A stretch of 64,000 nt of DNA from DATKNA01 sp963755755 (GCA_963755755.1 CAVWLJ010000002.1:124001-188000); one strand, 5' to 3'. Shown: positions 19,916 through 29,557, numbered from the stretch's first letter. Made by a program: numbers and translations. Notes: generated from the letters alone by a model not told the origin.

Positions 19916-21556
19916 CTACTCGATCGCCGCGGTCGAGCGGGAGCGCTCCCGCAGGACATGCTTCTGGATCTTGCCCGTCGAGGTCTTCGGGATCTCCGTG
20001 AAGACCACGGTGCGAGGGACCTTGAACCCGGGCAGCTGGGCGCGGCAGTGCTCGATCAGCTCGGTCTCCGTCACGGACGCACCGGGCTGGAGCTCCACGT
20101 ACGCGCACGGGGTCTCGCCCCACCTCTCGTCCGGCTGCGCGACCACGCCGGCGAAGGCGACCGCGGGGTGCCGGTAGAGCGCCTCCTCGACCTCCACCGA
20201 CGAGATGTTCTCCCCGCCGGAGATGATGACGTCCTTGGCCCGGTCCTTGATCTTGACGTAGCCGTCCGGTTCACGCACCGCCAGGTCGCCGGAGTGGAAC
20301 CAGCCGCCCGCGAACGCCTGCTCGGTGGCCTCGGGGTTCTTGAAGTACCCCATCATCGTCACGTTCCCGCGGAAGACGATCTCGCCGACGGTCTCGCCGT
20401 CCGCGGGCACCTCGTCGCCCGTCGCCGGGTCGATCACGGTCATCCCGTCCTCGAGCAGGTAACGCACGCCCTGTCGCCCGTTGCGGCGGGCGCGGGTCTC
20501 GACGTCCAGCTCCGCCCAGGACTCGTGCTTGGCGCACACCGCCGCGGGCCCGTACGTCTCGGTCAGCCCGTAGACGTGGGTGAGGTCGATCCCGAGCCGT
20601 TCGGCGCCCTCGAAGGTGCGGGCCGGCGGAGGCGCGGCCGCGATCATGGCGTGCAGCTCGTGATCCAGCGTCGCGCGCAGCTCGGCCGGGGCGTCGAGAA
20701 GCAGGTTGTGGACGACGGGCGCCCCGCAGTAGTGCGTCACGCGGTGCTCCGCGACCAGCCGGTAGATCGTCGCCGCGTCCACGGAGCGGAGGCAGACGTT
20801 CGTCCCTGCGTTCGCCGCCATCGTCCACGGGAAGCACCAGCCGTTGCAGTGGAACATCGGCAGCGTCCACAGGTAGACGCTGTGCCGTGGCATGTCCCAG
20901 GTGACGATGTTGCCGATCGCGGTGAGGTGGGCGCCGCGGTGGTGAACGACCACGCCCTTGGGGTTGCCCGTCGTCCCGGAGGTGTAGTTGAGCGAGATGG
21001 CCTGCCACTCGTCGGCCGGCTCGGTGCGTGCGTGGCCGGGGTCCCCGGAGGCGAGCAGCGACTCGTAGTCCTGTGCGCCGATCCGCTCACCCGGGCCGGT
21101 GTACTCGGTGTCGTCGACGTCAACCACGACCGGCGGCCGCGCCAGGGGGGCGAGGGCCCGGGCCGCCAGGGCCGAGAAGGCCCGGTCGACCAGGAGGACC
21201 TTGGCCTCGGAGTGCTCGAGGATGAAGGAGATCGACGCCGCGTCCAGCCGGGTGTTGACGGGTACCAGGACGGCGCCGGTCATCGGCACCCCGAAGTGCG
21301 CCTCGATCATCTCCGGGGTGTTCGAGAGCAGGACGGCGACGGTGTCGCCGTGGCCGATGCCTCGCGTCGCGAGTGCCGAGGCGAGCCGCCGGCAGCGCTC
21401 GCGGGTGCCGCGCCAGGTGTAGCGGCGCTCACCGTGCACGACGGACGGCTGGTCGGGGTAGACGTCGGCGGCCCAGTCGAGGAACACCAGCGGCGTCAGC
21501 GCCGCGAAATTGGCCCTGCGTCGCTCCAGGCCGGTCTCGAAGTCCTCGATGCCCAC
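19916..21556 (-). CDS. Acyl-CoA synthetase (AMP-forming, medium/long-chain type)
   Basis: 546 residues. The AMP-binding motif YTSGTTGNPKG is at 191-201. The second core motif HVYGLTETYGPAAVC, the hinge region (GGWFHSGDLAV, KIKDRAKDVIISGGENIS) and the C-terminal catalytic lysine in TSTGKIQKHVLRE are present. It activates a carboxylic acid as the acyl-adenylate and transfers it to CoA. The FHCNGWCFPWT region resembles FadD members acting on medium-chain or aromatic acids; the exact substrate cannot be read from sequence. It is first in a two-gene unit with the crotonase. ATG 21556 is the only good start. Confidence 0.9.
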   Translation of the reverse strand: MGIEDFETGLERRRANFAALTPLVFLDWAADVYPDQPSVVHGERRYTWRGTRERCRRLASALATRGIGHGDTVAVLLSNTPEMIEAHFGVPMTGAVLVPVNTRLDAASISFILEHSEAKVLLVDRAFSALAARALAPLARPPVVVDVDDTEYTGPGERIGAQDYESLLASGDPGHARTEPADEWQAISLNYTSGTTGNPKGVVVHHRGAHLTAIGNIVTWDMPRHSVYLWTLPMFHCNGWCFPWTMAANAGTNVCLRSVDAATIYRLVAEHRVTHYCGAPVVHNLLLDAPAELRATLDHELHAMIAAAPPPARTFEGAERLGIDLTHVYGLTETYGPAAVCAKHESWAELDVETRARRNGRQGVRYLLEDGMTVIDPATGDEVPADGETVGEIVFRGNVTMMGYFKNPEATEQAFAGGWFHSGDLAVREPDGYVKIKDRAKDVIISGGENISSVEVEEALYRHPAVAFAGVVAQPDERWGETPCAYVELQPGASVTETELIEHCRAQLPGFKVPRTVVFTEIPKTSTGKIQKHVLRERSRSTAAIE

Positions 21557-21635
21557 ATGCCCTCCACGCGTCCGCCCCTGACGAATCTAGGCGCTGGCGT
21601 TCCCCGAGGGGAGGGGCCGGCGTGCGGGACGAGGG

Positions 21636-23322
21636 TCACAACCCCGGGCGGCGCGGGATCGTCAGGGCCATCGGCCGGGTGACGTCGGCGAAGAAGTCGT
21701 TGCCCTTGTCGTCCACGACGACGAACGCCGGGAAGTCCTGGACCTCGATCCGCCAGACCGCCTCCATGCCGAGCTCCGGGTACTCCAGCACCTCGACGTG
21801 CTTGATGCAGTCCTGCGCCAGCCGCGCGGCCGGCCCGCCGATCGACCCCAGGTAGAACCCGCCGTGGGCGGCGCAGGCCTTCGTGACCGCGGCCGACCGG
21901 TTGCCCTTGGCCAGCATGACGAGCGAGCCGCCCGCGGCCTGGAACTGCTCGACGTAGGAGTCCATCCGCCCGGCCGTCGTCGGGCCGAACGAGCCGGACG
22001 CGTACCCCTCCGGTGTCTTCGCCGGTCCGGCGTAGTAGACGGGGTGGTCGCGCAGGTAGGCCGGCATCGGCTCCCCGGCGTCCAGCCGCTCCTTGATCTT
22101 GGCGTGCGCGATGTCCCGAGCGACCACGAGCGTGCCCGTGAGCGACAGCCTCGTCTTCACCGGGTACTTCGAGAGCTCGGCGCGGATCTCGGCCATCGGC
22201 CGGGTCAGGTCGACCCGCACCACCGAGTCGTCCTCCAGGTGCTCGGCCTCCCCGACGAGGGTCTCCGGCAGGTACTGCGCCGGGTCGGTCTCCAGCTGCT
22301 CCAGGAAGATCCCTTCGGCGGTGATGCGCCCGAGCGCCTGCCGGTCGGCCGAGCACGAGACGGCGATCGCGACCGGGCACGAGGCGCCGTGCCGGGGCAG
22401 CCTGACGACGCGGACGTCGTGGCAGAAGTACTTGCCGCCGAACTGGGCGCCGATGCCGAACTGCCGGGTCAGCTCGAGCACCTCGAGCTCGAGGTCGAGA
22501 TCCCGGAACCCGTGCCCGGCCGCCGACCCGGAGGTGGGCAAGGTGTCGAGGTAGTGGGCGCTGGCGTACTTGGCGGTCTTCAGCGCGTACTCCGCGCTCG
22601 TCCCGCCGACGACGACGGCGAGGTGGTAGGGCGGGCAGGCGGCGGTCCCCAGCGAACGCAGCTTCTCGTCCAGGAACCGCAGCATGGACGCCGGGTTCAG
22701 GACGGCCTTCGTCTCCTGGTAGAGGAAGGACTTGTTCGCGCTGCCGCCGCCCTTGGCCATGAAGAGGAAGTCGTACTGCGCCTCGTGGCCCGGCTTGGTG
22801 TCCGCGTAGATCTCGACCTGCGCCGGCAGGTTCGACCCGGTGTTCTTCTCGTCCCACATCGTCAGCGGCGCGAGCTGGGAGTACCGCAGGTTGAGCCGGG
22901 TGTACGCGTCGAAGACGCCGCGGCTGATCGCCTCCTCGTCCGGCGTCGATCCGGGGGAGGAGAGCACCTGCGAGCCGCGCTTGCCCATCACGATCGCCGT
23001 CCCCGTGTCCTGGCACATGGGCAGGACGCCGCCGGCCGAGATGTTGGCGTTCTTGAGCAGGTCCAGCGCGACGAAACGGTCGTTCGGGCGACGCCTCGGG
23101 GTCGTCGAGGATCCGGCGCAGCTGCGCGAGGTGGGCAGGCCGCAGGAAGTGCGCGATGTCGTGCATCGCCGTCTCGGTGAGCAGCCGCAGCGCCTCCGGC
23201 TCCACCTCGAGGAAGGTCCTCCCCGCGGCCTCGACGGTACGGACGCCGTCCCTGCTCAGGAGCCGAAAGCCGGTCTCGTCCTCACCCCGGGGGAGCAGGT
23301 CGGCGTAGGCGAAGTCGGGCAT
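21636..23322 (-). CDS. Fumarate hydratase, class I (iron-sulfur); frame broken once
   Basis: About 561 residues after repair. Recognised by MCQDTGTAIVMGKRG, DEKNTGSNLPAQVE, KGGGSANKSFLYQETKAVL, GGTSAEYALK and the C-terminal GSFGPTTAGRMDSYV and VVVDDKGNDFFADVTRP. It is an oxygen-sensitive [4Fe-4S] enzyme that hydrates fumarate. The first about 80 residues (from ATG 23322, MPDFAYADLLPRGEDETGF) are in another frame from the rest. Removing one base of the GGG at 23086-23088 joins them as DPEASPNDRFVALDLL, which fits the family. A TACCCT box seven bases before ATG 23322 suggests a leaderless message. I infer a working gene with a sequence error. Confidence 0.87.
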
Positions 23323-23329
23323 GGCGGGA

Positions 23330-23335
23330 AGGGTA
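23330..23335 (-). promoter_or_regulatory. -10 box of the class I fumarase gene (leaderless)
   Basis: TACCCT on the minus strand, seven bases before ATG 23322. Confidence 0.45.
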
Positions 23336-23420
23336 CGCTGACCGCGCGCGGGGGAGGGCGGCGAGCGGATCGGGCATCGGGACCGCGGCGGGGCCGGGCC
23401 GGTCGGGGTAGGGAGGCGGT

Positions 23421-24569
23421 GTGGCGAGCGGCGGGAACGGTTTCGGCGCGGCCGGCCGGCCGGGTGAGCAGCGGGGCGCCGGGATCCTCGACGTGGCCCG
23501 GCGCGCCGGTGTCTCCGCAGCCACCGTGTCCCGCGCGCTGCGCGGGTTGCCGAACGTCTCCCGGGAGACCCGCACCAGGGTCCTCGCCGCCGCCGACGAG
23601 CTCGGGTACGCCGCGTCGCCGCTGGCCTCCGCGCTCGCGACCGGCCGGATGCGGTCGGTCGGCGTCGTCCTGCCGCAGGCCGGCCGCTGGTTCTTCGCGG
23701 AGGTGATCCGCGGCATCGAGGCCGCACTGCGCCGGCACGGCTACGACCTCGTGCTCCACGTGCTCGCCGACGACGACCGCCGCGCGGAGTTCTTCGGATC
23801 GCTGCCGGTACGGCGCCGGGTCGACGCCCTGCTGCTCGTCAGCCTCGACGTCACGGAGGAGGAGGCGGCCGTCCTGCACGACCTCGGTCTGCCGCTCGCC
23901 TGCGTGGGCGAGCCGGTCGCGGGGGTGCACGGCGAGTTCGTCGACGACGCGGACGCGGCGCGGCTCGCCGTGCGGCACCTCGTCGACCTCGGTCATCGCC
24001 GCATCGCGGCGGTCGGCGGCGCGGTCGCCGGCCCGGGCGCGTCCGCCCCCGCCGTCCGGCGGACGACGGCCTATCGGGAGGTGCTCGCGGACGCCGGAGT
24101 CGACGTGCGGCCCGACTGGGTGCGCGACGGCGGGTTCACGCCCGACGGGGCCCGCCGTGCGGTCACCGATCTGCTGAGCGCCCACCCCGAACCCCCGACC
24201 GCGCTGTTCTGCCAGTCCGACGAGATGGCGTTCGGCGCGCTGGGGGCGCTGCGCGCGCTCGGGCTGCGCTGCCCGGAGGACGTCTCGGTCGTCGGCCTCG
24301 ACGGTCACGAGCTCGCCGCCACCTTCGACCTGACGACCGTCGCGCAGCCCGTGCAGGAGCTCGGCGCGCAGGCCGCGCGCTGGCTCGTCGCCCGCCTCGC
24401 CGAGTCACAGGACGACGAGGACGACGACGAGGACGACGACGACCTCGACGGCTCCGACGTCGGCGATCAGGAGCGGCGTCTCCACCCGGTACGGCTCGTC
24501 GTCCGCGGCTCGACCGCGCCCCCGCCGTCGCGGGCTCAGCCGATCCGGTCGGCCGCGTCCTCGGGATAG
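23421..24569 (+). CDS. LacI-family transcriptional regulator with an acidic insertion
   Basis: 382 residues. The helix-turn-helix ILDVARRAGVSAATVSRALRG is at about 22-42, and the hinge helix SPLASALATG follows. The periplasmic-binding-like domain includes AVGGAVAG, ALFCQSDEMAFGAL and VSVVGLDGHELA. Just before the last beta strand (LHPVRLVVRGST) there is a near-continuous acidic run at residues 331-342 (DDEDDDEDDDDL), encoded by GAC/GAG repeats, which normal LacI proteins lack. GTG 23421 follows a GGGAGGCG site. The gene converges with a sugar-kinase gene and overlaps its end by 34 bases, so it may control that gene, but the sequence does not prove this. Confidence 0.88.
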   Translation: MASGGNGFGAAGRPGEQRGAGILDVARRAGVSAATVSRALRGLPNVSRETRTRVLAAADELGYAASPLASALATGRMRSVGVVLPQAGRWFFAEVIRGIEAALRRHGYDLVLHVLADDDRRAEFFGSLPVRRRVDALLLVSLDVTEEEAAVLHDLGLPLACVGEPVAGVHGEFVDDADAARLAVRHLVDLGHRRIAAVGGAVAGPGASAPAVRRTTAYREVLADAGVDVRPDWVRDGGFTPDGARRAVTDLLSAHPEPPTALFCQSDEMAFGALGALRALGLRCPEDVSVVGLDGHELAATFDLTTVAQPVQELGAQAARWLVARLAESQDDEDDDEDDDDLDGSDVGDQERRLHPVRLVVRGSTAPPPSRAQPIRSAASSG

Positions 24570-25492
24570 GCGGCGGCCAGTTCCGCCCGGGTCGGCGGAT
24601 CGGCCCCCGGCCGGGAGCAGGTGACCGCCGCGACGCGGGTGGCATGGCGCAGCGCCGCGGCCAGCCCGGCGGTGTCGAGATCGCGCAGTGCGGCGGCGCG
24701 CTCGACCCCCAGCAGGTCGGCCGTGGCGAGGGCGTCGAGCAGGCCCGACATGAACGCGTCGCCGGCGCCGACCGTGTCGACGACCTCGACCGGCGGCGCC
24801 GCGACGTGCACCCGGCCCGCCGCGCAGACGCCGGTCGCCCCCTCCCCTCCGCGGGTGACCACGACGATCGCCGGGCCGAGCTCGCGCCAGCCCTCCGCGA
24901 CCCGTGCGGGCTCCTCGCCGGGCGCCAGCCATGCCAGGTCCTCGTCGCTGACCTTGACGACGTCCGCGGCGGCCACGAACTGCTCGACCCGGCGCCGCGC
25001 CGCGGCCGGCTCGCCCATGAGCACCGGACGGGCGTTGGGGTCGTAGCTCACCGTCGTCCGGCCCGCGGCGGCCCGGGCGAGCCCGAGGACGGTCTCCCCG
25101 CCGGGTGGGAGGAACGCGGCGATCGACCCGGTGTGCAAGGCCCGCGCGGAAGTCAGCAGCGCCTCCAGCTCGGCGGCCGGTGGCAGCCGCCAGTCGAGAT
25201 CGAAGGTGTAGGTGGCGGCCCCGCGCTCGTCCAGGACGGCGGTCGCGGTCGAGGTCGGCTCCGGCGTCCGGGTGCCGTCGACGACGTCGACCCCCGAGGC
25301 CCGGAGCCGGTCGGCGACGGCCTCGCCGCGGGGGTCCGGGCCGAACCGGCTCAGCAGGGACACGGCCAGGCCCAGCCGGCCGAGCCCGAGCGCGACGTTG
25401 GCCGGGCTCCCGCCCGGATGCTCCGCCGTCGACCCGTCGGACCTGCGCACGATGTCGACGAGCGCCTCGCCGACGACCAGGACGTCGTCCAC
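24536..25492 (-). CDS. PfkB-family carbohydrate kinase (fructokinase-like)
   Basis: 318 residues. The N-terminal motif is VVGEALVDIVRRSDG with EHPGGSPANVALGLGRLG. The C-terminal ATP/anion-hole motif DTVGAGDAFMSGLL contains the catalytic Asp. The order and length match bacterial fructokinases, which phosphorylate fructose to fructose 6-phosphate; other sugars are possible. GTG 25492 is chosen because GGGGAGGAGG lies about seven bases upstream. The gene converges on the LacI regulator and overlaps it by 34 bases (24536-24569). Confidence 0.88.
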   Translation of the reverse strand: MDDVLVVGEALVDIVRRSDGSTAEHPGGSPANVALGLGRLGLAVSLLSRFGPDPRGEAVADRLRASGVDVVDGTRTPEPTSTATAVLDERGAATYTFDLDWRLPPAAELEALLTSARALHTGSIAAFLPPGGETVLGLARAAAGRTTVSYDPNARPVLMGEPAAARRRVEQFVAAADVVKVSDEDLAWLAPGEEPARVAEGWRELGPAIVVVTRGGEGATGVCAAGRVHVAAPPVEVVDTVGAGDAFMSGLLDALATADLLGVERAAALRDLDTAGLAAALRHATRVAAVTCSRPGADPPTRAELAAAYPEDAADRIG

Positions 25493-25617
25493 GGTCGGGC
25501 CTCCTCCCCGGCTGCCGGATCGGCAGTGTCGGCGCATCGTAGCGGCCCCGCCTTGCCGCCCGGCTCGCCGAGCCGCCCGGTTCGGCGGGAGGGCGCAGGA
25601 CACGGCACCATGGACCG

Positions 25618-26244
25618 GTGAGCACGACGACCGGCCCCCAGTCGCCGCCGCCGGTGCCCGACGCCGGCGCACCCGGCGGGCCGGACCCCGCGCCCCCGCC
25701 GCGCCGTCGCGGCACCCGCGGCACCGTCACGGACATGGTCCGGACGATGCTCGTCATCCTCGCGGTCGTCACCGTCATCTACTTCCTCGTTCCGCGGCCG
25801 AACCAGATCGTGCAGCCCGCCGCGGACGTCGGGGGTGCCGCGGCCGCCGCCGTCTCCGAACTGGGCTTCGCCCCGCTCGTGCCGCAGGGCCTGCCCGCCG
25901 ACTGGGTCCCGACCGAGGCCGCCGTCCGCGACGCCGCCGACGGGATCAAGGAGTTCCACATCGGCTACCGGGTCGGTACGGACGTCAAGGACAACGCCTA
26001 CGCCGGTGTCGAGCAGGCGACCCGCTCGACCGCGCGCTGGCTCGAGATCAACGACGCCGGGGGCACGAAGGTCGGGGACGTGACCATCGAGGGCGTCACC
26101 TGGGAGCAGCTCTACAAGCCGGAGCGCGCCTATACGAGCCTGCTGCTGAAGCGTCCGAACCAGGTGATCCTCGTGACGAGCAAGAACGGCGGGCTGGCGC
26201 AGGCCGAGGTCCTCGCCCGCGCGTTGCACGTTCCGGCATCGTGA
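25618..26244 (+). CDS. DUF4245 membrane-anchored protein
   Basis: 208 residues. A Pro/Gly-rich N-terminus of about 35 residues precedes one membrane helix (TMLVILAVVTVIYFLVP), and the rest is extracytoplasmic. The domain starting at LGFAPLVPQGLPADWVPTEA and ending with the KRPNQVILVTSKNG region matches the actinobacterial DUF4245 family, found beside xseA/xseB in mycobacteria. Function unknown. GTG 25618 has a weak CACCAT box six bases upstream, consistent with a leaderless start. Its stop overlaps the next start in GTGA, so translation of the two is coupled. Confidence 0.8.
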   Translation: MSTTTGPQSPPPVPDAGAPGGPDPAPPPRRRGTRGTVTDMVRTMLVILAVVTVIYFLVPRPNQIVQPAADVGGAAAAAVSELGFAPLVPQGLPADWVPTEAAVRDAADGIKEFHIGYRVGTDVKDNAYAGVEQATRSTARWLEINDAGGTKVGDVTIEGVTWEQLYKPERAYTSLLLKRPNQVILVTSKNGGLAQAEVLARALHVPAS

Positions 26245-27869
26245 CGGTCGGCGCACTCGCTCCCTCGCAGGTGCCGGAGGCCGTTCCTCCGTCGGCACCG
26301 ACCCGCCCGCTGCGCCGGGCCGACCGGCGCGCCCTCGCGGCGGTGTGCGCCGTCGTCTTCGCGGTGTACGGCACGTACGCCTGGATCCGGCACGCGCACT
26401 ACGAGACGACGAACTACGACCTCGGCATCTTCGACCAGGCGATCCGGAACTACGCGCACTTCCGGGCGCCGATCGTGCCGCTCAAGGCGCCGGGCTACAA
26501 CCTGCTCGGTGACCACTTCCACCCGCTCATCGCCGTCTGGGCACCGCTGTACTGGATCTGGGACGACCCGCGGATGCTCCTGCTGGTGCAGGCGGCGCTG
26601 TTCGCGGCGTCGGTCGTGCCCGTCGTCCGGTTCACGGAGCGCCGCATCGGCGGTCGCCGGGCGCTCGTCGTCGGCCTCGTCTACGGGTTGAGCTGGCAGC
26701 TGCAGCAGGCGGTCCAGTTCGACGTCCACGAGATCGCGCTGGCGGTGCCGCTGATCGCCGTGATCATCGACGCGATCGACCGTCGGGCCTGGCGGATCGT
26801 CGTCCTGTGCAGCGTGCTGCTGCTCGGTGTCCGGGAGGACATGGGGGCGATCGTCCTGGTCGCCGGGCTGCTGGTCGCGTTCCGGTCCCCGGCGCCGGGG
26901 TCGGCGCCCGCGCCGGCATCGGACGGCGTCGAGCCCGAGCCCGGAGCTCGCGGGCGGCTCGCCCGGTTGCGGCGCTGGGCGGCGCCGCGGCGGGTGAACC
27001 TGGCGTACGGGTCGGTGCTGGTCGCGCTCGGGTTCGCCGGGTACTGGGTGGCGACGTCGCTCGTCATCCCGGCGCTCGCGCCGTCCGGCTCGTTCGCCTA
27101 CTGGACGTTCCCCGCGCTCGGGCCGGACCCGACCTCCGCCGTGCGCTTCGTGCTGACCCAGCCGTGGCAGGTCGTGCGTCTCTTCGTCATGCCGTCGGTC
27201 AAGGCGCACACGCTGCTCCAGCTGGTGGCCCCGACGATGCTGCTCGGCGTCGGGTCGCCGTACATCCTCCTGACACTGCCGATCCTCGCCGAGCGGATGC
27301 TCAACTCGCGCACGCAGCTGTGGGGGACGGGGTACCACTACTCCAGCGTCCTGGCGCCGACCGTCGTGATGGCCGCCGTCGACACCGTCGACAAGATCGC
27401 GCGGTGGTTGGGCGCGCGCCGGCCGGGGTGGCGCTGGTGGCGGGTCCGGCCCGTCGACCTGTGGGTCGCCTGGTGCGTCGGCTTCCTCGTGCTCGGGCAC
27501 GTGCTGCACTGGCCGGACTTCCCCATGGGCCGGATGAAGAACTACTGGTTCTGGCACGCGAACGACCGGGTCGCCGCGATCGAGCGGGTGCTGCCACAGA
27601 TCCCTGCCGACCAGTGCGTCGAGGCCGCGAACCAGCTGGGCCCGCACCTCACCGACCGGGACTACGTCACGCAGCCGACGCAGTCGCAGGGCCTGGCGAC
27701 CTGGGTCGTGCTGGACATGAGCCAGCTCGACACCGGGTGGCAGACGCCGAAGCCGAACGACGCCCTCGCCATCTCACTCGCCCGCGGCTTCCGGATCGTC
27801 ACCATCGACTACCCGGTCGTGCTGCTCCACAAGGACGCGCCCGTCCAGCCCATCTGCCGTACGCACTGA
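26241..27869 (+). CDS. DUF2079 polytopic membrane protein
   Basis: 542 residues with about ten membrane helices. The family hallmark is the N-terminal YETTNYDLGIFDQAIRNYAH with LLGDHFHPLI soon after, placing conserved Asp and His residues outside the membrane as in GT-C-like glycosyltransferases. The C-terminal part has a soluble segment rich in Asp and Pro. Members are thought to be lipid-linked sugar transferases, but no activity is established. GTG 26241 overlaps the DUF4245 stop by four bases. The gene converges with xseB, 16 bases away. Confidence 0.82.
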   Translation: MTVGALAPSQVPEAVPPSAPTRPLRRADRRALAAVCAVVFAVYGTYAWIRHAHYETTNYDLGIFDQAIRNYAHFRAPIVPLKAPGYNLLGDHFHPLIAVWAPLYWIWDDPRMLLLVQAALFAASVVPVVRFTERRIGGRRALVVGLVYGLSWQLQQAVQFDVHEIALAVPLIAVIIDAIDRRAWRIVVLCSVLLLGVREDMGAIVLVAGLLVAFRSPAPGSAPAPASDGVEPEPGARGRLARLRRWAAPRRVNLAYGSVLVALGFAGYWVATSLVIPALAPSGSFAYWTFPALGPDPTSAVRFVLTQPWQVVRLFVMPSVKAHTLLQLVAPTMLLGVGSPYILLTLPILAERMLNSRTQLWGTGYHYSSVLAPTVVMAAVDTVDKIARWLGARRPGWRWWRVRPVDLWVAWCVGFLVLGHVLHWPDFPMGRMKNYWFWHANDRVAAIERVLPQIPADQCVEAANQLGPHLTDRDYVTQPTQSQGLATWVVLDMSQLDTGWQTPKPNDALAISLARGFRIVTIDYPVVLLHKDAPVQPICRTH

Positions 27870-27885
27870 CGGCTCGACCCGCCCG

Positions 27886-28113
27886 TCATTCCGGCCCGCG
27901 GTCGGCTCCGCTCGCGGCGGCGTCGACCCGGGCCCGCGCCCCCGCCAGCCACTGCTCGCAGCGGGTGGCGAGCGCCTCGCCGCGCTCCCACAGCGCCAGC
28001 GACTCCTCCAGCGTCACGCCGCCCGCCTCCAGGCGCCGGACGACGTCGACCAGGGCGTCCCGCGCCTCCTCGTAGCCCAGGTCCTGCGTGCGCGGCTCGA
28101 CCGACTCCGTCAT
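27886..28113 (-). CDS. xseB: Exodeoxyribonuclease VII small subunit
   Basis: 75 residues, typical for XseB. The helical hairpin LGYEEARDALVDVVRRLEAG with LEESLALWERGEALATRCEQWL is the family signature. Several XseB chains bind one XseA to form the processive single-strand DNA exonuclease. ATG 28113 overlaps the xseA stop as ATGA and is preceded by AGGAGGAACAGGA. Confidence 0.93.
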   Translation of the reverse strand: MTESVEPRTQDLGYEEARDALVDVVRRLEAGGVTLEESLALWERGEALATRCEQWLAGARARVDAAASGADRGPE

Positions 28114-29429
28114 TCCTGTTCCTCCTCGTCCCCCTCGGGCTGCGACCATCCGGCGGCCGGAACCGGCCCCGCGTCCGGACCGCCGGCGGCGACCAGGGCC
28201 GCCAGCTCGCCGCCGTGCACCCGCACCCTCAACCGGTCGCCCGCCGACACCTGCGCCGGTTCTCGCACGACGTGGCCACCGGCGTCCTGCACCACGGCGT
28301 AGCCGCGGGCCAGGGTCGCGGCCGGGGAGAGAGCCGCCACCCGGTCCCGCAGGTGCGCGACGTCGTCGTCGGCGCGGTGCAGCCGGGCGGTGACGGCCGT
28401 GCGAGCCCGCGCCCGCAACGTCTCCACCTGGTCGGCGAGGCCGTCGAGCACCCGCGTCGGCTCGGCCAGGACCGGGCGGGACCGCAACTCGGCGATGAGG
28501 CGCTCCTCGCGTTCGATCCGCCCGCCGATCGCCCGGCGCAGCAGCGACCGCGCCTGCGACACCCGGCTCAGTTCCTCGGCGACGTCGGGGACGACGCGCT
28601 TGGCCGCGTCCGTCGGGGTGGAGGCGCGGACGTCGGCGACGAGGTCGAGCAGCGGGGTGTCGACCTCGTGACCGATCGCGCTCACGACCGGGGTGCGCGC
28701 CGCCGCCACCGTGCGGATCAGAGCCTCGTTGCTGAACGGCAGTAGGTCCTCCAGCGAGCCGCCGCCACGGGCGACGACGATGACGTCGACCTCCGGCTCG
28801 GCGTCGAGCGCCTCGATCGCCGCGATGACCTCGGGCACGCTGTTCGGGCCCTGCACCGCGACGGAGCGGATGTCGAAGCGGACGCCGGGCCACCGGCGGC
28901 GGGCGTTCTCCACGACGTCGCGCTCGGCCGCGCTCGCCCGGCCCGAGACCAGGCCGACGACCCGGGGCAGGAACGGCAGGCGCCTCTTGCGCTCGAGCGC
29001 GAACACCCCCTCGGCGGCGAGGACCCGGCGCAGGTGCTCCAGGCGTGCGAGGAGCTCCCCGATCCCGACCGGACGCAGGTCGTCCGCGCCCAGCGTCAGG
29101 CTGCCGCGGCGCGGGAAGAGTTGGGGCCTGACGTGGACGACGACGTGCGCACCGTCGGCCAACGGTGCGCCGAGCCCGTCGAGGATCTTGGCGGCGACGG
29201 TGACGCTGAACGACAGGTCGACGTCGGTGTCGCGCAGGGTCAGGTAGACGGTGCCCTGACCGGGACGCCGCGTGAGCTGCACGACCTGGCCCTCCAGCCA
29301 GACCGAGGGCGCTTTCGCGATGTACTCCGTGAGCTTGGCGGTGAGCAGCCGGACAGGCCACGGGTTCTCCGGTGTCGTGGCACCCGCCGTCGGCGGGATG
29401 ACGACGGCCGGACGGGCGGGCGAGCTCAC
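28110..29429 (-). CDS. xseA: Exodeoxyribonuclease VII large subunit
   Basis: 439 residues. An N-terminal OB-fold (VWLEGQVVQLTRRPGQGTVY) is followed by the catalytic domain with VGLVSGRASAAERDV, VIVVARGGGSLEDLLPFSNE and SAIGHEVDTPLLDLVAD, then a helical region and a C-terminal segment (LARGYAVVQD). The enzyme degrades single-stranded DNA in mismatch and damage repair. The acidic tail (GDEEEQE) overlaps xseB by four bases. GTG 29429 lies six bases after a TAGGGT box, so the message is probably leaderless. It is divergent from ispH. Confidence 0.93.
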   Translation of the reverse strand: MSSPARPAVVIPPTAGATTPENPWPVRLLTAKLTEYIAKAPSVWLEGQVVQLTRRPGQGTVYLTLRDTDVDLSFSVTVAAKILDGLGAPLADGAHVVVHVRPQLFPRRGSLTLGADDLRPVGIGELLARLEHLRRVLAAEGVFALERKRRLPFLPRVVGLVSGRASAAERDVVENARRRWPGVRFDIRSVAVQGPNSVPEVIAAIEALDAEPEVDVIVVARGGGSLEDLLPFSNEALIRTVAAARTPVVSAIGHEVDTPLLDLVADVRASTPTDAAKRVVPDVAEELSRVSQARSLLRRAIGGRIEREERLIAELRSRPVLAEPTRVLDGLADQVETLRARARTAVTARLHRADDDVAHLRDRVAALSPAATLARGYAVVQDAGGHVVREPAQVSAGDRLRVRVHGGELAALVAAGGPDAGPVPAAGWSQPEGDEEEQE

Positions 29430-29435
29430 CCCGCC

Positions 29436-29441
29436 ACCCTA
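29436..29441 (-). promoter_or_regulatory. -10 box of xseA-xseB (leaderless)
   Basis: TAGGGT on the minus strand, six bases before GTG 29429. Confidence 0.5.
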
Positions 29442-29551
29442 CGCAGCCGGGCCCCGCGCGCCGTCGACCCGCTCTGTTCCCGGAACGGCCCCCGCCAGGG
29501 CTGTCGGAGTCGTTCGCCTGGGCACCCCGGGCCCGGTCCTCCCGCGCCACC

Positions 29552-29557
29552 TACGAT
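29552..29557 (+). promoter_or_regulatory. -10 box of ispH (leaderless)
   Basis: TACGAT followed by GGAGGA and GTG 29564. The GGAGGA is too close to serve as a normal ribosome site, so the leaderless reading is preferred. Confidence 0.5.
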
